This document shows positions 46,196 to 55,299 of a stretch of DNA of 64,000 bases, piece by piece. The stretch's first letter is position 1. Every line of letters starts with the position of its first letter. The DNA is taken from positions 1-64,000 of the forward strand of contig NZ_BSNM01000006.1 in NCBI RefSeq assembly GCF_030159995.1, in the 5' to 3' direction. Under the pieces are notes generated by a model. It saw only the letters and a program-made list of their open reading frames with translations. It made no database searches and was not told the origin of the DNA. The translations under genes and the position numbers were made by a program. The stretch comes from Litoribrevibacter albus. Its GTDB lineage: Bacteria; Pseudomonadota; Gammaproteobacteria; Pseudomonadales; Litoribrevibacteraceae.

Positions 46196-48043
46196 TTAGT
46201 TCACCGCTTGCGAACGATCCATTGCCAGACTGTGATCACCGGCGGCCTGGTGCGATTGTCGGTGATAATGCCTTAGCTGGTGCTCTTGTTGTCGGGCCTG
46301 ACTGAACGCCGAAACGCGTTTGAGGTAACCAATCACTCGGGTGCCGTAATCTATGTTCTGACTGTTGCACTTGGAACAGGCATGAAGGGTGCGCTTATCG
46401 ATGTGGTCGCACTCATTACAGATGGTGATTTTGACGTTGATGCAGAAGTAATTGCAACCAGTCGCCGCCGCAATGTTATAGAGTCTGAGGTATTGCTCCG
46501 GACTGAGTGCTTCATCGAGATTGAGATGCAGCGCCGAACCGCCATCCAGATATTCGGTCAGTTCTTTACCGTGCATGATGAACTTATCCACAGCGTTACA
46601 GGCGTCGTCTTCGACCACATAGAAGTAGGAGTTGTAGCACTCGCGATTTACCAGATAACCGTCGGCTTTATCCCATTTTGCGTTTTTGACACCGAGGTTT
46701 TCGGCCGGTACGAATTCGGTGTTGAACAGGTAGCCGGTGGCTTTTTTCGCGGCCTGGTTTGCGTCATAAATTACTTTTAAGCGTTCACGCACAAAGCCTT
46801 TGTATTCTGGGTTATTGCCTGCGGTGATGCCCCGACTTTCGGCGGCTTCGGCCATGCCGTTGATACCAATGGTCAGGAACTGTTTGTTGAGAGTGATGAA
46901 GCCGGAATCGTAGACCGGCAGCATGCCATGCTCTTGGTATTCTTCCATCAGTGTTCGATAAGCCATCTGATATTTTTGAATCTTTTCGACTTCGGTTTTG
47001 AGATCCCGGCCGTCCTGCTCCAAACGGTTCATATTCAAGGTAATGACATTGATCGAGCCGGTGGCTACGCCGCCCGCGCCTAAGGTGTAAGAGAAGGTGT
47101 TGTCGGTAATTTCATTACGCAGACGGCAGCAGGACGCCAATGAATCGGCACTGTCCGACTGATAGACGAAGAAGCTGTTGCCATCAGCCATTTGTTCCGC
47201 ACAGAACTGGCTGAACTCGCGATCCCGACATTGACCGTCTTCGGTGAGCATGGCCGCAGTGACCACCGGGAAGGTGAGGATAGCTTTCTTACGCTCGTCG
47301 TTGAACCAGCTCATGAAGAAACGCTGGAGTGCATCCACCGAGGACCATTGGGGTTTCCGCATGTCGCCGTTGCGATCTGGTGGAAAGACAAAGTCACCGA
47401 ACATCGAATCAAAGTAATATTGATCGTAGATTGAGATGTTCCAGAAAACACTCTGGTAGCCGCGTGCCGCTGCCGGTTGGTTCAAGGCATAGACCACATG
47501 TTGGAGATGATTGGCGATGGCTTTCGGGTGCTCTTGCAGGTAGTTTTCCCCATAGTCCTGACGAGCAAAGTGATCGAAATAGGTAAGGAACTCAACCGTA
47601 GCTACTGCCCCAGCGAACTGGGCACTGATCGCAAACACCAGATTGACGAATGAACCGCAGAAAGATTCAAGATGTCTCGGTGCACCGGATTCGCCGCCCA
47701 AGCCTTTTAACCCCTCCAGTAGAAACGGATACATGGTAATGGAGGTGCAGTAAGGTTTTAGGCTGGTCTCGTCGTGGACATAGATCTCATGATCTTCGAT
47801 TTGGCGTTCGTACTCTTCGGCGAGCTCTGCACCAAACAGCTGGCTGATCTGCTGTTTTATCTTGGCGCGATTGATCTGGATAATCGCGTCTTTCATTAAT
47901 TCTGCTTCCAGCGTCGCGATGTTCTTATGCGTAACGTTGGCATTGGCATCGACTTTCGAGCCTTCTGCCGCGTTGTTGGCGTGAATGTACGTCTCGATAA
48001 AATCCAGTTTATCGGTGATTTGTTCTGCATTAAGCCGAAGCAT
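46196..48043 (-). CDS. nrdD: Anaerobic ribonucleoside-triphosphate reductase, no ATP-cone
   Basis: NrdD (615 residues) reduces ribonucleotides to deoxyribonucleotides without oxygen using a glycyl radical. Class III motifs are VHDETSLKPYCTSITMYPFL, the active-site region CCRLRNEITDNTF, the zinc site CNECDHIDK ... CSKCNSQ and the glycyl-radical segment GTRVIGYLKRVSAFS. The typical N-terminal ATP-cone (about 100 residues) found in E. coli NrdD (712 residues) is missing. The sequence starts directly in the catalytic domain. Activator NrdG is the upstream gene, overlapping by 14 bases. Substrate-level allosteric control may therefore differ. Confidence 0.93.
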   Translation of the reverse strand: MLRLNAEQITDKLDFIETYIHANNAAEGSKVDANANVTHKNIATLEAELMKDAIIQINRAKIKQQISQLFGAELAEEYERQIEDHEIYVHDETSLKPYCTSITMYPFLLEGLKGLGGESGAPRHLESFCGSFVNLVFAISAQFAGAVATVEFLTYFDHFARQDYGENYLQEHPKAIANHLQHVVYALNQPAAARGYQSVFWNISIYDQYYFDSMFGDFVFPPDRNGDMRKPQWSSVDALQRFFMSWFNDERKKAILTFPVVTAAMLTEDGQCRDREFSQFCAEQMADGNSFFVYQSDSADSLASCCRLRNEITDNTFSYTLGAGGVATGSINVITLNMNRLEQDGRDLKTEVEKIQKYQMAYRTLMEEYQEHGMLPVYDSGFITLNKQFLTIGINGMAEAAESRGITAGNNPEYKGFVRERLKVIYDANQAAKKATGYLFNTEFVPAENLGVKNAKWDKADGYLVNRECYNSYFYVVEDDACNAVDKFIMHGKELTEYLDGGSALHLNLDEALSPEQYLRLYNIAAATGCNYFCINVKITICNECDHIDKRTLHACSKCNSQNIDYGTRVIGYLKRVSAFSQARQQEHQLRHYHRQSHQAAGDHSLAMDRSQAVN

Positions 48044-48707
48044 AAGAAACTCCTCGTGATGTTTGAAAGACAGTCGTGTTTTGGGTGGTTGATGGCAGAT
48101 GTTCCTGGAACCAATAGGTCCGGTCGTGCCATAACTCCCCCTCTTTTAATTCGATAAAGACTTGATTGGTGGTTGGACTATCCAGTCCTCCCAGATGCTC
48201 TTTCCAAGCCCCCAGTTTGACGAAATCCAGATGTGGGCGAAGAGCGCGCGAAACGTGATTGCCTCCGGAATATAAACAGGTGACCAAGCCAAACTGTTTG
48301 GCGATTCGGAGCTTGTTCCGCAACGCGGAGGCGTTCCATTCTCCGCCAAGAAAGACCACGGCAGAGATCAGCCCCCGATATTGTTTTAAATAGCTTTCAA
48401 AACGCTCATCGGTCAGTGCGTGACCTGTATTCGGATCCCAAGTGTGTTCGCTATGACAGCCCGGGCACTGAAAGGGGCAGCCATGAATGGTGAATGCGAG
48501 CGCAACGTGATTGGGTAATTCCTGAAAGACCACATCCGGTTCAGAGCAATTGAACGCTTTACTAAGAGCGACTCTTTTCGAGTGCTCCGAATCTGTGTCC
48601 CGGTAAATTAAACCGTCAGCAGAATTGTGCTGTGTTAGCGGGATGATCTGTTGGTGCGTGCTCTTTTGATTTGCAGGCAGACAATTGGCACTTGGTGTGG
48701 CATCCAT
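48030..48707 (-). CDS. nrdG: Anaerobic ribonucleotide reductase activating protein
   Basis: NrdG (225 residues) is a radical SAM enzyme that installs the glycyl radical on NrdD. The cluster motif is HGCPFQCPGCHSEHTWD, with the CX3CX2C spacing, and GGEWNASAL and VTCLYSGGN are further landmarks. The protein has about 55 extra residues before the conserved core. It is the first gene of the nrdG-nrdD unit, behind two NrdR boxes and an FNR site. Confidence 0.92.
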   Translation of the reverse strand: MDATPSANCLPANQKSTHQQIIPLTQHNSADGLIYRDTDSEHSKRVALSKAFNCSEPDVVFQELPNHVALAFTIHGCPFQCPGCHSEHTWDPNTGHALTDERFESYLKQYRGLISAVVFLGGEWNASALRNKLRIAKQFGLVTCLYSGGNHVSRALRPHLDFVKLGAWKEHLGGLDSPTTNQVFIELKEGELWHDRTYWFQEHLPSTTQNTTVFQTSRGVSYASA

Positions 48708-48729
48708 TGGAATATCCGTATATTTCGTG

Positions 48730-48777
48730 TGTCTATATGTAGTGGTGTTTTTATTTAATGGATACTATATGTAGTGT
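48730..48777 (-). promoter_or_regulatory. Two NrdR boxes upstream of nrdG
   Basis: The core CTATATGTAGTG occurs twice, at 48733-48744 and 48765-48776, in boxes that fit the NrdR consensus ACACWATATATWGTGT with few changes. The cores are exactly 32 bp apart, about three helical turns, as usual for paired NrdR sites. NrdR represses ribonucleotide reductase genes when dATP is high. Confidence 0.88.
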
Positions 48778-48802
48778 CTTGTGATGGTGCCAGATGAATT
48801 AA

Positions 48803-48816
48803 TTGATCTGGATCAA
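48803..48816. promoter_or_regulatory. FNR/Anr box upstream of nrdG-nrdD
   Basis: TTGATCTGGATCAA is a perfect match to the FNR consensus TTGAT-N4-ATCAA. It lies 96 bp upstream of the nrdG start and beyond the NrdR boxes, fitting oxygen-responsive activation of the anaerobic reductase. The exact transcription start is not clear. Confidence 0.88.
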
Positions 48817-49000
48817 TGTTTTAAATGCGAAAATTTGAGGCGTTGGCAAGGATGTTGATTGGCTAAAACAGCACAAAAATTAGGGGCATGACGTGGGATG
48901 TTAGACGGCGTATGGCGCAGGGGAGATTAGCCCCTGCTGCCTAGCCTTACACCGAATTGACGGATCTCTGATCTAAGGGCAGTAGGGGGAAGGTTAATGA

Positions 49001-49648
49001 TTATTGGGGCGCAAGGCCGGTCATCGCCTGTTGGGATAATCGGGTGATCTCGGCCCATTGGCCTTGTTGAATGAGTGCGTTGGGGCAAACCCAGCTCCCA
49101 CCCACGGCCATCACTGCGGCTAATGACAGGTAATTGCCTGCATTGTTGGCATTAATGCCACCGGTAGGACAGAAGCTCAATTCCGGGAAGGGGGCCGCCA
49201 GTGCATTCAGCATGGGCACGCCGCCCGCTTGTTCGGCCGGGAAGAACTTCACTTCGGTGATGCCATGTTCCATCGCCAGCATGGCTTCCGATGCCGTAGC
49301 AATACCGGGCACATAGGGCACCGGGCTGTCTTCTGCATAATGGGCCATGGCTTTGGTGATGCCAGGGCTGATTAGAAACTCGGCGCCCATGTCGAGACAT
49401 TGCTCAAACTGACGCTCATTGGTCACTGTACCGGCACCAACGCAGGCGTCCGGAACTTCCTGCTTAATCAGTTTGATGGCTTCCAACCCGTGTTCGGTAC
49501 GCAAAGTGATCTCTAGAAAATGGATGCCGCCGTCGACCAAGGCTTGTGCCAGAGGTACGGCGTGTTCCAGGTCGTTGATCACAATCACCGGCAAGATGGG
49601 CTTTTGCTGTGGGCTGTATTGGCTGATTAAGCCCTTAAATGACATCAT
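49001..49648 (-). CDS. eda: 2-dehydro-3-deoxyphosphogluconate (KDPG) aldolase
   Basis: Eda (215 residues) splits 2-keto-3-deoxy-6-phosphogluconate into pyruvate and glyceraldehyde 3-phosphate. Catalytic landmarks are FLEITLRTEHG (Glu, Arg), GAGTVTNERQ and the Schiff-base Lys in EVKFFPAEQAGG. I chose ATG 49648, which overlaps the edd stop (ATGA), with GGAGG upstream. The ATG at 49663 would overlap this site and add five unrelated residues. Last gene of the zwf-pgl-edd-eda run. Confidence 0.95.
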   Translation of the reverse strand: MMSFKGLISQYSPQQKPILPVIVINDLEHAVPLAQALVDGGIHFLEITLRTEHGLEAIKLIKQEVPDACVGAGTVTNERQFEQCLDMGAEFLISPGITKAMAHYAEDSPVPYVPGIATASEAMLAMEHGITEVKFFPAEQAGGVPMLNALAAPFPELSFCPTGGINANNAGNYLSLAAVMAVGGSWVCPNALIQQGQWAEITRLSQQAMTGLAPQ

Positions 49649-51483
49649 CCTTGTTCCTCCCATTGAATGCTGATCGCGCCTTGACTGGTTGGCCCGACGG
49701 AATGCCGGAAGACACTGAATAACTCCCGGCCTATGCCGGTTGCATGACCTGCTGGTGGTTGAGCAAAGGGGCGGGTGCTTAGATCTGAGCTGGTGACGTT
49801 TAACTCGCCGGTGTGACAGTTCAGCTCAACCATATCCCCCTCTTCAATCTGGCTGATGGCACCCAGCTGCATTGCTTCCGGACAAACGTGCAGGGCGGCA
49901 GGTACTTTGCCTGAGGCTCCAGATAATCGGCCGTCTGTAACCAGGGCGACTTTCTGTCCTCTGTCCTGCAAAACACCGAGCAGTGGCATGAGTTTATGAA
50001 GCTCTGGCATGCCATTGGCTTTCGGGCCTTGAAAACGTACTACCGCGACAAAGTCGCCGGTCATTTGTCCATCCTGAAATGCCTGAATAAAGTCGCCTTG
50101 ATCATGGAAGATCCGGGCTGGCGCATGAATGTGCCAGTGTTCTTCGGGCACCGCCGATACCTTGATGATGGCATCGCCCAGATTGCCTTTCAGGCGCTTA
50201 ATTCCGCCCATTGGTGCAAACGGATCGGCGACGGTACGGATGATCTCCTTGTCGGTGCCGGTTCCGGCAGGGTGATAGCTGATGTGATCGTTCACCAACT
50301 CCGCTTTCTTTGCGTAGGCTTTTAAGCCCTGGCCTGCGACGGTTTTGACGTCTTCATGAACTAGCCCTGCGGACAACAACTCATAGATCACCCGACTGGT
50401 ACCACCGGCGTGATGGAATTGATTGATATCGGCCTGACCGTTGGGGTACACCCGAGTGATTAGCGGAACCACATCGGAGAGTCGGTCAAAATCGTCTAGC
50501 GTGATATGTATCCCCGCACAACGGGCAATGGCCGTCAGGTGGATGATGAGGTTGGTTGACCCTCCGGTTGCCAGCAAGGTGACCATCGCGTTCACAATGG
50601 ATCGTTCACAGACCACATCGGCAACTGGGGTGTAATGCTCGGTTAATCCGGTGATCTCTGAAACCCGGGTTGCGGCACGTTGCACAAAGGCATGACGCAG
50701 TGCTGAATCGGGGGCACAGAAGGCGGAATCCGGCAGATGTAAGCCCATCGCTTCCATCAGCATCTGATTGGTGTTGGCGGTGCCGTAGAAGGTGCAGGTG
50801 CCCGGGCTGTGGTAAGACTTGGTTTCCGAGTCCAGTAACTCTTCGTTGGTGGCTTTGCCTTCCGCAAACTTTTGACGGGTCTTGGCCTTTTCGCTGTTGC
50901 TGATGCCGCTGGGCATTGGGCCCGCAGGGACGAAAATACAAGGCAGGTGACCAAAACGCAGGGCGGCCATTAATAAACCGGGGACGATCTTGTCACAGAC
51001 ACCCAGGCATAAGATGCCGTCAAAGACGTTGTGCGACAGCCCCACTGCCGCCGCTAAGGCAATGGTATCGCGACTGAACAACGACAACTCCATACCGGCC
51101 TGTCCTTGAGTGATGCCATCACACATCGCCGGTACGCCACCTGCCACCTGGGCGGTATGACCTAACGGCAGTAAGGCTTGTTTGATCAGCTCCGGGTAAT
51201 CTTTCAGCGGTTGATGGGCTGACAGCATGTCATTGTACGCAGTGACGATACCGATGTTGGCATTACTGTGAAGCTGTTTGAGGATGACTTTCTCGTCGTC
51301 TTCCGAGGCGGCGAAGGTGTGCGCGAGGTTAGTGCAGCTTAATTTGGATCGGTGAGGTTTTGTCTCGGCTTGTTGACGCATAAGCGACAGATAACGCTCC
51401 CGAGATACCTGACTGCGCTCGGTAATGGTGGTGGTGACTTGTTCTACAACGGGGTTCAGCGGATGGGCTGGAGTGGGACTCAT
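49645..51483 (-). CDS. edd: 6-phosphogluconate dehydratase
   Basis: Edd (612 residues) makes KDPG from 6-phosphogluconate, the key Entner-Doudoroff step. It is an iron-sulfur dehydratase of the IlvD/Edd family, with [40 protein letters not shown] and [20 protein letters not shown] chose ATG 51483, which overlaps the pgl stop (ATGA) and gives coupling. An ATG at 51501 lies inside pgl. It overlaps eda by four bases in the same way. Confidence 0.96.
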   Translation of the reverse strand: MSPTPAHPLNPVVEQVTTTITERSQVSRERYLSLMRQQAETKPHRSKLSCTNLAHTFAASEDDEKVILKQLHSNANIGIVTAYNDMLSAHQPLKDYPELIKQALLPLGHTAQVAGGVPAMCDGITQGQAGMELSLFSRDTIALAAAVGLSHNVFDGILCLGVCDKIVPGLLMAALRFGHLPCIFVPAGPMPSGISNSEKAKTRQKFAEGKATNEELLDSETKSYHSPGTCTFYGTANTNQMLMEAMGLHLPDSAFCAPDSALRHAFVQRAATRVSEITGLTEHYTPVADVVCERSIVNAMVTLLATGGSTNLIIHLTAIARCAGIHITLDDFDRLSDVVPLITRVYPNGQADINQFHHAGGTSRVIYELLSAGLVHEDVKTVAGQGLKAYAKKAELVNDHISYHPAGTGTDKEIIRTVADPFAPMGGIKRLKGNLGDAIIKVSAVPEEHWHIHAPARIFHDQGDFIQAFQDGQMTGDFVAVVRFQGPKANGMPELHKLMPLLGVLQDRGQKVALVTDGRLSGASGKVPAALHVCPEAMQLGAISQIEEGDMVELNCHTGELNVTSSDLSTRPFAQPPAGHATGIGRELFSVFRHSVGPTSQGAISIQWEEQG

Positions 51484-52178
51484 GAATTGGGGCTCCAACA
51501 AAGCGTGATCGGGCAGGTGGCTTTACTTAATAAATGTTCGATGGGCAGAGTAGGGTTATCCAGATGTTGCTTCGCACGCTGGAACACCTCACGTTTGCTC
51601 TCCCCTGTGATGAGGAGATAGATCTGTTCACTGTTCAGCAAGGAGGGTAGGGTCAAACTGAGTCGGGCACCTTTACTGGCCGAGTGAACACTGATGCAGG
51701 GTTCTGAATGGGGCGCCGCCAGACCATGCTCAAGTTCGTTAGCGTCCGGAAAGAGCGAGGCAATGTGACCGTCTTCCCCCATGCCCAGCAAAACCAGATT
51801 AAAGGGCTTATGAATCGCCATCAGCGATTGATTGACGATCGCCGGGGCATCGCTGAATGGGATTTGAGGGCGCAGTGAAATCAACGACGCTTCGGAGGCT
51901 GCGTGTTGCAGTAAGGTTGACTCAATCATGGTTTGATTGCTGTCCGGGTGGCCCAGCTCAACCCAGCGTTCGTCCGACGGGCACAAGGTCACGTGATCCC
52001 AGGCCAGAGGCTGGTGGCTGAGTTCTTCATAGAGCGGTTTGGGTGTGCTGCCGCCACTGACTATGAAGCTGGCTTGTCCGTAATGTTCAATCGCACTTTT
52101 AAGGTGATCGGTGATCTGTAACGTCAGACTGTCGATCATTGCTTGATGACTGGCGAAGGTTTGTTCTTGCAGTTTCAT
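51480..52178 (-). CDS. pgl: 6-phosphogluconolactonase
   Basis: Pgl (232 residues, DevB type) hydrolyses 6-phosphogluconolactone to 6-phosphogluconate. Family landmarks are SFIVSGGSTPKPLYEELS, LCPSDERWVELGHPDSN and LGMGEDGHIASLFPDA. It overlaps edd by four bases and is 140 bases downstream of zwf. That gap contains degenerate ATTCATAACG-type repeats and the AGGAGG site before its ATG. Confidence 0.95.
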   Translation of the reverse strand: MKLQEQTFASHQAMIDSLTLQITDHLKSAIEHYGQASFIVSGGSTPKPLYEELSHQPLAWDHVTLCPSDERWVELGHPDSNQTMIESTLLQHAASEASLISLRPQIPFSDAPAIVNQSLMAIHKPFNLVLLGMGEDGHIASLFPDANELEHGLAAPHSEPCISVHSASKGARLSLTLPSLLNSEQIYLLITGESKREVFQRAKQHLDNPTLPIEHLLSKATCPITLCWSPNS

Positions 52179-52208
52179 CGGGTACCTCCTGAATACACAA
52201 CGTGTGCG

Positions 52209-52262
52209 CTATTCATAACGAATACACTGTTCATAACGTATGTACTATTCAGCGTTCATACT
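52209..52262. repeat. Degenerate tandem repeat between zwf and pgl
   Basis: CTATTCATAACGAATACACTG, GTTCATAACGTATGTACTA and TTCAGCGTTCATACTG run head to tail, sharing TTCATAACG and TACTG elements with a period of 18-19 bp. It is less regular than the other repeats of the window. Confidence 0.6.
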
Positions 52263-52318
52263 GGTAATAATCAGTTTAGATGGAACGGTTATGGGCAACT
52301 AAGTTTCCAGGGACATCC

Positions 52319-53785
52319 CTAGTGATTTTCTTGCCAGAGACGTCCATCTCGTGCGAGTAACAAGGTTGAGGCCGCAGGCCCCCAAATGCCGCCGTGATAA
52401 AACTCCGGCCTAGAGCCACTGTGCTCCCAGGCTTTGAGAATCGGATCGATCCATTGCCAGGCGGTCAACAGTTCATCTTCCCGTAGGAACAGCGTCGGGT
52501 TGCCTTCGATGGCATCCGATAACAGGCGCTCATAGGCATCGGGTACCCGGTCTTTTCGGGCGTGTTCGGCGGTGAGGTTGAGTAATACCGGTTTGACGCT
52601 CATGCCTTTGCCGACCCGTTTCTCACAGAGCTGTAATTTAATGCCGTCGTCCGGTTGTAGACGGAAGATCAGTTTGTTGGCCATCGATGCCGGATGCTGT
52701 AATTCAAACACCGAATGCGGCACTTCTTTAAACTGGATGACGATTTCACAAGCCCGATCGGGTAGCCGTTTTCCGGTTCTTAGGTAGAAGGGCGTGCCTG
52801 CCCAGCGCCAGTTGTCGATTTCCACCTTCATTGAGACAAAGGTTTCGGTATCTGAGTGTGGATTGACTCCCGGTTCTTCACGGTAGGCCGGGGTTGGCTG
52901 TCCGTTCAGCGAGCCTTCCTGATATTGTCCTCGCACGACGTTGGCATTGATCAGTTCGCCGGTAATAGGCTTCAGTGCTTTAAGCACTTTTACTTTTTCA
53001 TCACGGATGGATTCGGCATTGAGCTGAGCCGGTGGTTCCATCGCCACCATACACAAGAGTTGCAACAGGTGGTTCTGCATCATGTCCCGCATGGCGCCGG
53101 CGGCTTCATAAAAACCGGCACGTTGTTCAACCCCCAATGTTTCGGCGATGGTGATTTGAATGTGGTCTATGTAGCGTTGATTCCACTGGTGTTCAAAGAT
53201 GGAATTGGCAAAACGCAACGCCAATAGGTTTTGCACGGTTTCTTTGCCCAAGTAGTGGTCGATGCGATAGATCTGTTCTTCATTGCAGTATTTATCGACC
53301 TCTTTACAGACCTCCACGGCACTTTGGTAATCCATGCCAATGGGTTTTTCCAAAACCACACGGGCCTCACCACGCAGCATTTGATGACTGTATAAGTGCT
53401 GACAAATCACGCCGTACATGTCGCTGTGGGTGGCCAGATAAAAGACTTTAGGCGTATCGGGACGATTGAGGTAATGCTTCAACGTGGTGTCGTAGCTTGC
53501 CGGATCGGTAATATCCATCTGCGCGTAGCTAAGTCGCTTAGCGAAGCTGTTCCAGGTTTCTTCATCAAATAAGTCGACGTTGAGATGTTTGATCAACGCT
53601 TTTTTGACCACTTTCAGGAAGTCTTCCCGTTCATAATTTCGGCGGGCTACCGCAATGATTCGCCCCTCCGGATGAATACGCTGGTCGAGGTGAAGGCAGT
53701 AGAGTGACGGAATTAATTTGCGCAAGGATAGGTCACCCGCTGCACCAAATAGAATAAGTTCGAATGCTGTTGTAGAGTCTGACAT
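52319..53785 (-). CDS. zwf: Glucose-6-phosphate 1-dehydrogenase
   Basis: Zwf (488 residues) oxidises glucose 6-phosphate to the lactone, feeding both the pentose phosphate and Entner-Doudoroff pathways. The cofactor motif FGAAGDLSLRKLIPSLY and the active-site RIDHYLGKETVQN are clear, as is YLATHSDMYGVI. I chose ATG 53785, at a good distance from AGGAG. The longer frame to 53821 would start before the ribosome site. It is the first gene of the operon. Confidence 0.96.
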   Translation of the reverse strand: MSDSTTAFELILFGAAGDLSLRKLIPSLYCLHLDQRIHPEGRIIAVARRNYEREDFLKVVKKALIKHLNVDLFDEETWNSFAKRLSYAQMDITDPASYDTTLKHYLNRPDTPKVFYLATHSDMYGVICQHLYSHQMLRGEARVVLEKPIGMDYQSAVEVCKEVDKYCNEEQIYRIDHYLGKETVQNLLALRFANSIFEHQWNQRYIDHIQITIAETLGVEQRAGFYEAAGAMRDMMQNHLLQLLCMVAMEPPAQLNAESIRDEKVKVLKALKPITGELINANVVRGQYQEGSLNGQPTPAYREEPGVNPHSDTETFVSMKVEIDNWRWAGTPFYLRTGKRLPDRACEIVIQFKEVPHSVFELQHPASMANKLIFRLQPDDGIKLQLCEKRVGKGMSVKPVLLNLTAEHARKDRVPDAYERLLSDAIEGNPTLFLREDELLTAWQWIDPILKAWEHSGSRPEFYHGGIWGPAASTLLLARDGRLWQENH

Positions 53786-53821
53786 CATGTCTCCTACCTG
53801 AGTCCTATGCGTGTCTGTCAT

Positions 53822-54169
53822 TGGAGTTTGTTTTTATTCGTTGTCAGAGAAATACCAATAAATCCATGAGGTTATCTCTCGTTTGATGCTACCTGTGTCC
53901 TTTGTTTGTCTCTGTTAAGTTTAGATGAAGATCAGCCCTGCCGACGTGTCTTAGACTCTTAGATGGGCGTTTTATCCCATCTCAAAGCATCCTCAGGGTT
54001 TCATTATTCAATTTTTGTACCCAGTATCTTTTGTGACGTTCTCAGCGTTAAAGTTCTTTGGCTTGGTCGTTTTTTTGATCGGGTCTTTTTGTTCGCATTA
54101 CTATGCCAGCGTTTTTAGCGGACTGTCGAATCTTTTGAGAGAACGTAAGAGTTGTGAAATGATTAAAAA
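53822..54169. other. Non-coding stretch between zwf and the binding-protein-like gene
   Basis: No credible gene lies here. It must hold the zwf promoter on the minus strand. I looked for a HexR-type palindrome (TGTAATTAAATTACA) and found none. The right end leads into the FNR-like site at 54170. Confidence 0.6.
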
Positions 54170-54209
54170 GTGATCTGGATCAATGGCGTCTTTCATACTT
54201 CTCTATTAA
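54170..54209 (+). promoter_or_regulatory. FNR-like site and promoter before the binding-protein-like gene
   Basis: GTGATCTGGATCAA (54170-54183) differs by one base from the FNR consensus and shares the 15-mer TGATCTGGATCAATG with the site at 48804. A possible -10 TATTAA (54204-54209) puts the transcription start about 40 bp from the site centre, the usual class II distance. Confidence 0.6.
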
Positions 54210-54228
54210 CCTAGTAAAACAGTCAGGT

Positions 54229-55203
54229 ATGCGAGTGCAAGCAATGGCGACAATTACCCCTCTCTGTATGCTTCGTTGCTTTGTACGAAAGCTGGTACCT
54301 CACTTGTCATTTTCTAACCCTCCTTTGCCCTTATGGATTCATACGGGCATTTTTTTTGTACTTCTGTTATGCGTTCAGTTCTCTCTTGTGGGTTCTGTGG
54401 ACAGCTACGCTGAGCCTCTGAAATTCGGTATTAATACGGCGGAAGGTGGCCTCGTGAAGCCTCGCTATCAGGCAGCACTGGAGCGTTGGTTGCTCGATCA
54501 GGGCTGTAAAGCGGACGTGGTGGCGCAGCTTGATGGCGCACAAGGGGATTTGGTGTTTGATGTCCGTGCGGATCGTCAGGGTTCGGCTTTGCAGGATGCG
54601 CCTTTACTCGTGCCAATAGAATTGACGTCTGAAGATTTGGACAGTGTTTGGGTCATTCGCCGCACGGCGTTGGGCGGGGGAATAGAAAGTCTCATCGGTG
54701 AACGAGTAGCTCTGTTGTCAGAACTTTCCCTCATCGGTTATCAGCGTCCGTTGGCTCAGCTGGCAATGCTAGGGGTCACTAAGGATCAGCTAACTGTGTT
54801 GCACTCTGATCAGTATCAGGGGGTGATGACACTGTTGTTGCATGGCGATGTCTTTGCGGCCGCGATACCCAGAGTGTTTGCACAACGGTGGTTGGAGTCC
54901 AATGGGTTGGCGATTCTGTATGAACCCATGTCTACTAAAGGTGAATCTAGGGTTACGAAAGGTGATCCTGGAGCTATGAAAGGTGATCCTGGGGCCACGA
55001 AAGAAACTCAAGCTTTGCAGGTGGGTATTTGGGCGACACCCTCATCATTCAACCGTGGTGGGGCTGTGTTGGCGAACTATGAAACCTGTGTTCAGGCATT
55101 GACTGGGGTACGGCGCTCAGGGCGTCGTGATCTTAAAATGCGGTTGTTTCCGGAGTGGGTGACCGGATTCACTGTAGATAGTCTCCTAAGCAATAACAGG
55201 TAA
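54229..55203 (+). CDS. Periplasmic substrate-binding-like protein
   Basis: The 324-residue product has a long N-terminal segment ending in one hydrophobic helix (GIFFVLLLCVQFSLVG) and a probable cleavage after SYA. The mature part (EPLKFGINTAEGGLVKPRYQ) resembles type 2 periplasmic binding proteins of the amino acid/sensor family, with two lobes. Residues ~236-258 are a 7-residue tandem repeat (TKGESRV, TKGDPGA, MKGDPGA). Whether it binds a solute or works as a sensor input is unknown. Start choice among ATG 54229, 54244 is uncertain. An FNR-like site precedes it, and an isolated flagellin follows. Confidence 0.65.
   Translation: MRVQAMATITPLCMLRCFVRKLVPHLSFSNPPLPLWIHTGIFFVLLLCVQFSLVGSVDSYAEPLKFGINTAEGGLVKPRYQAALERWLLDQGCKADVVAQLDGAQGDLVFDVRADRQGSALQDAPLLVPIELTSEDLDSVWVIRRTALGGGIESLIGERVALLSELSLIGYQRPLAQLAMLGVTKDQLTVLHSDQYQGVMTLLLHGDVFAAAIPRVFAQRWLESNGLAILYEPMSTKGESRVTKGDPGAMKGDPGATKETQALQVGIWATPSSFNRGGAVLANYETCVQALTGVRRSGRRDLKMRLFPEWVTGFTVDSLLSNNR
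54934..54996 (+). repeat. In-frame 21-bp tandem repeat, three units
   Basis: Units begin at 54934, 54955 and 54976 and share AAAGGTGATCCTGG (first copy more divergent). They encode the 7-residue units TKGESRV, TKGDPGA, MKGDPGA and are a multiple of three, so the frame is kept. Confidence 0.85.
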
Positions 55204-55299
55204 CATTTTGATAACGAACTGTTGCTAAGAGATGCTTGTTGATTACTTCATTAAGGTTCACACTAAAAGTTGTATGAAATTTAATCAGTGGAGTGCGTT

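Noticed and set aside
48917-48937. GCAGGGG...CCCCTGC hairpin as the terminator of eda
   Set aside because: It has no T run on either strand, so I do not call it a terminator.
53822-54228. HexR operator in front of zwf
   Set aside because: I looked for the TGTAATTAAATTACA-type palindrome and saw none.
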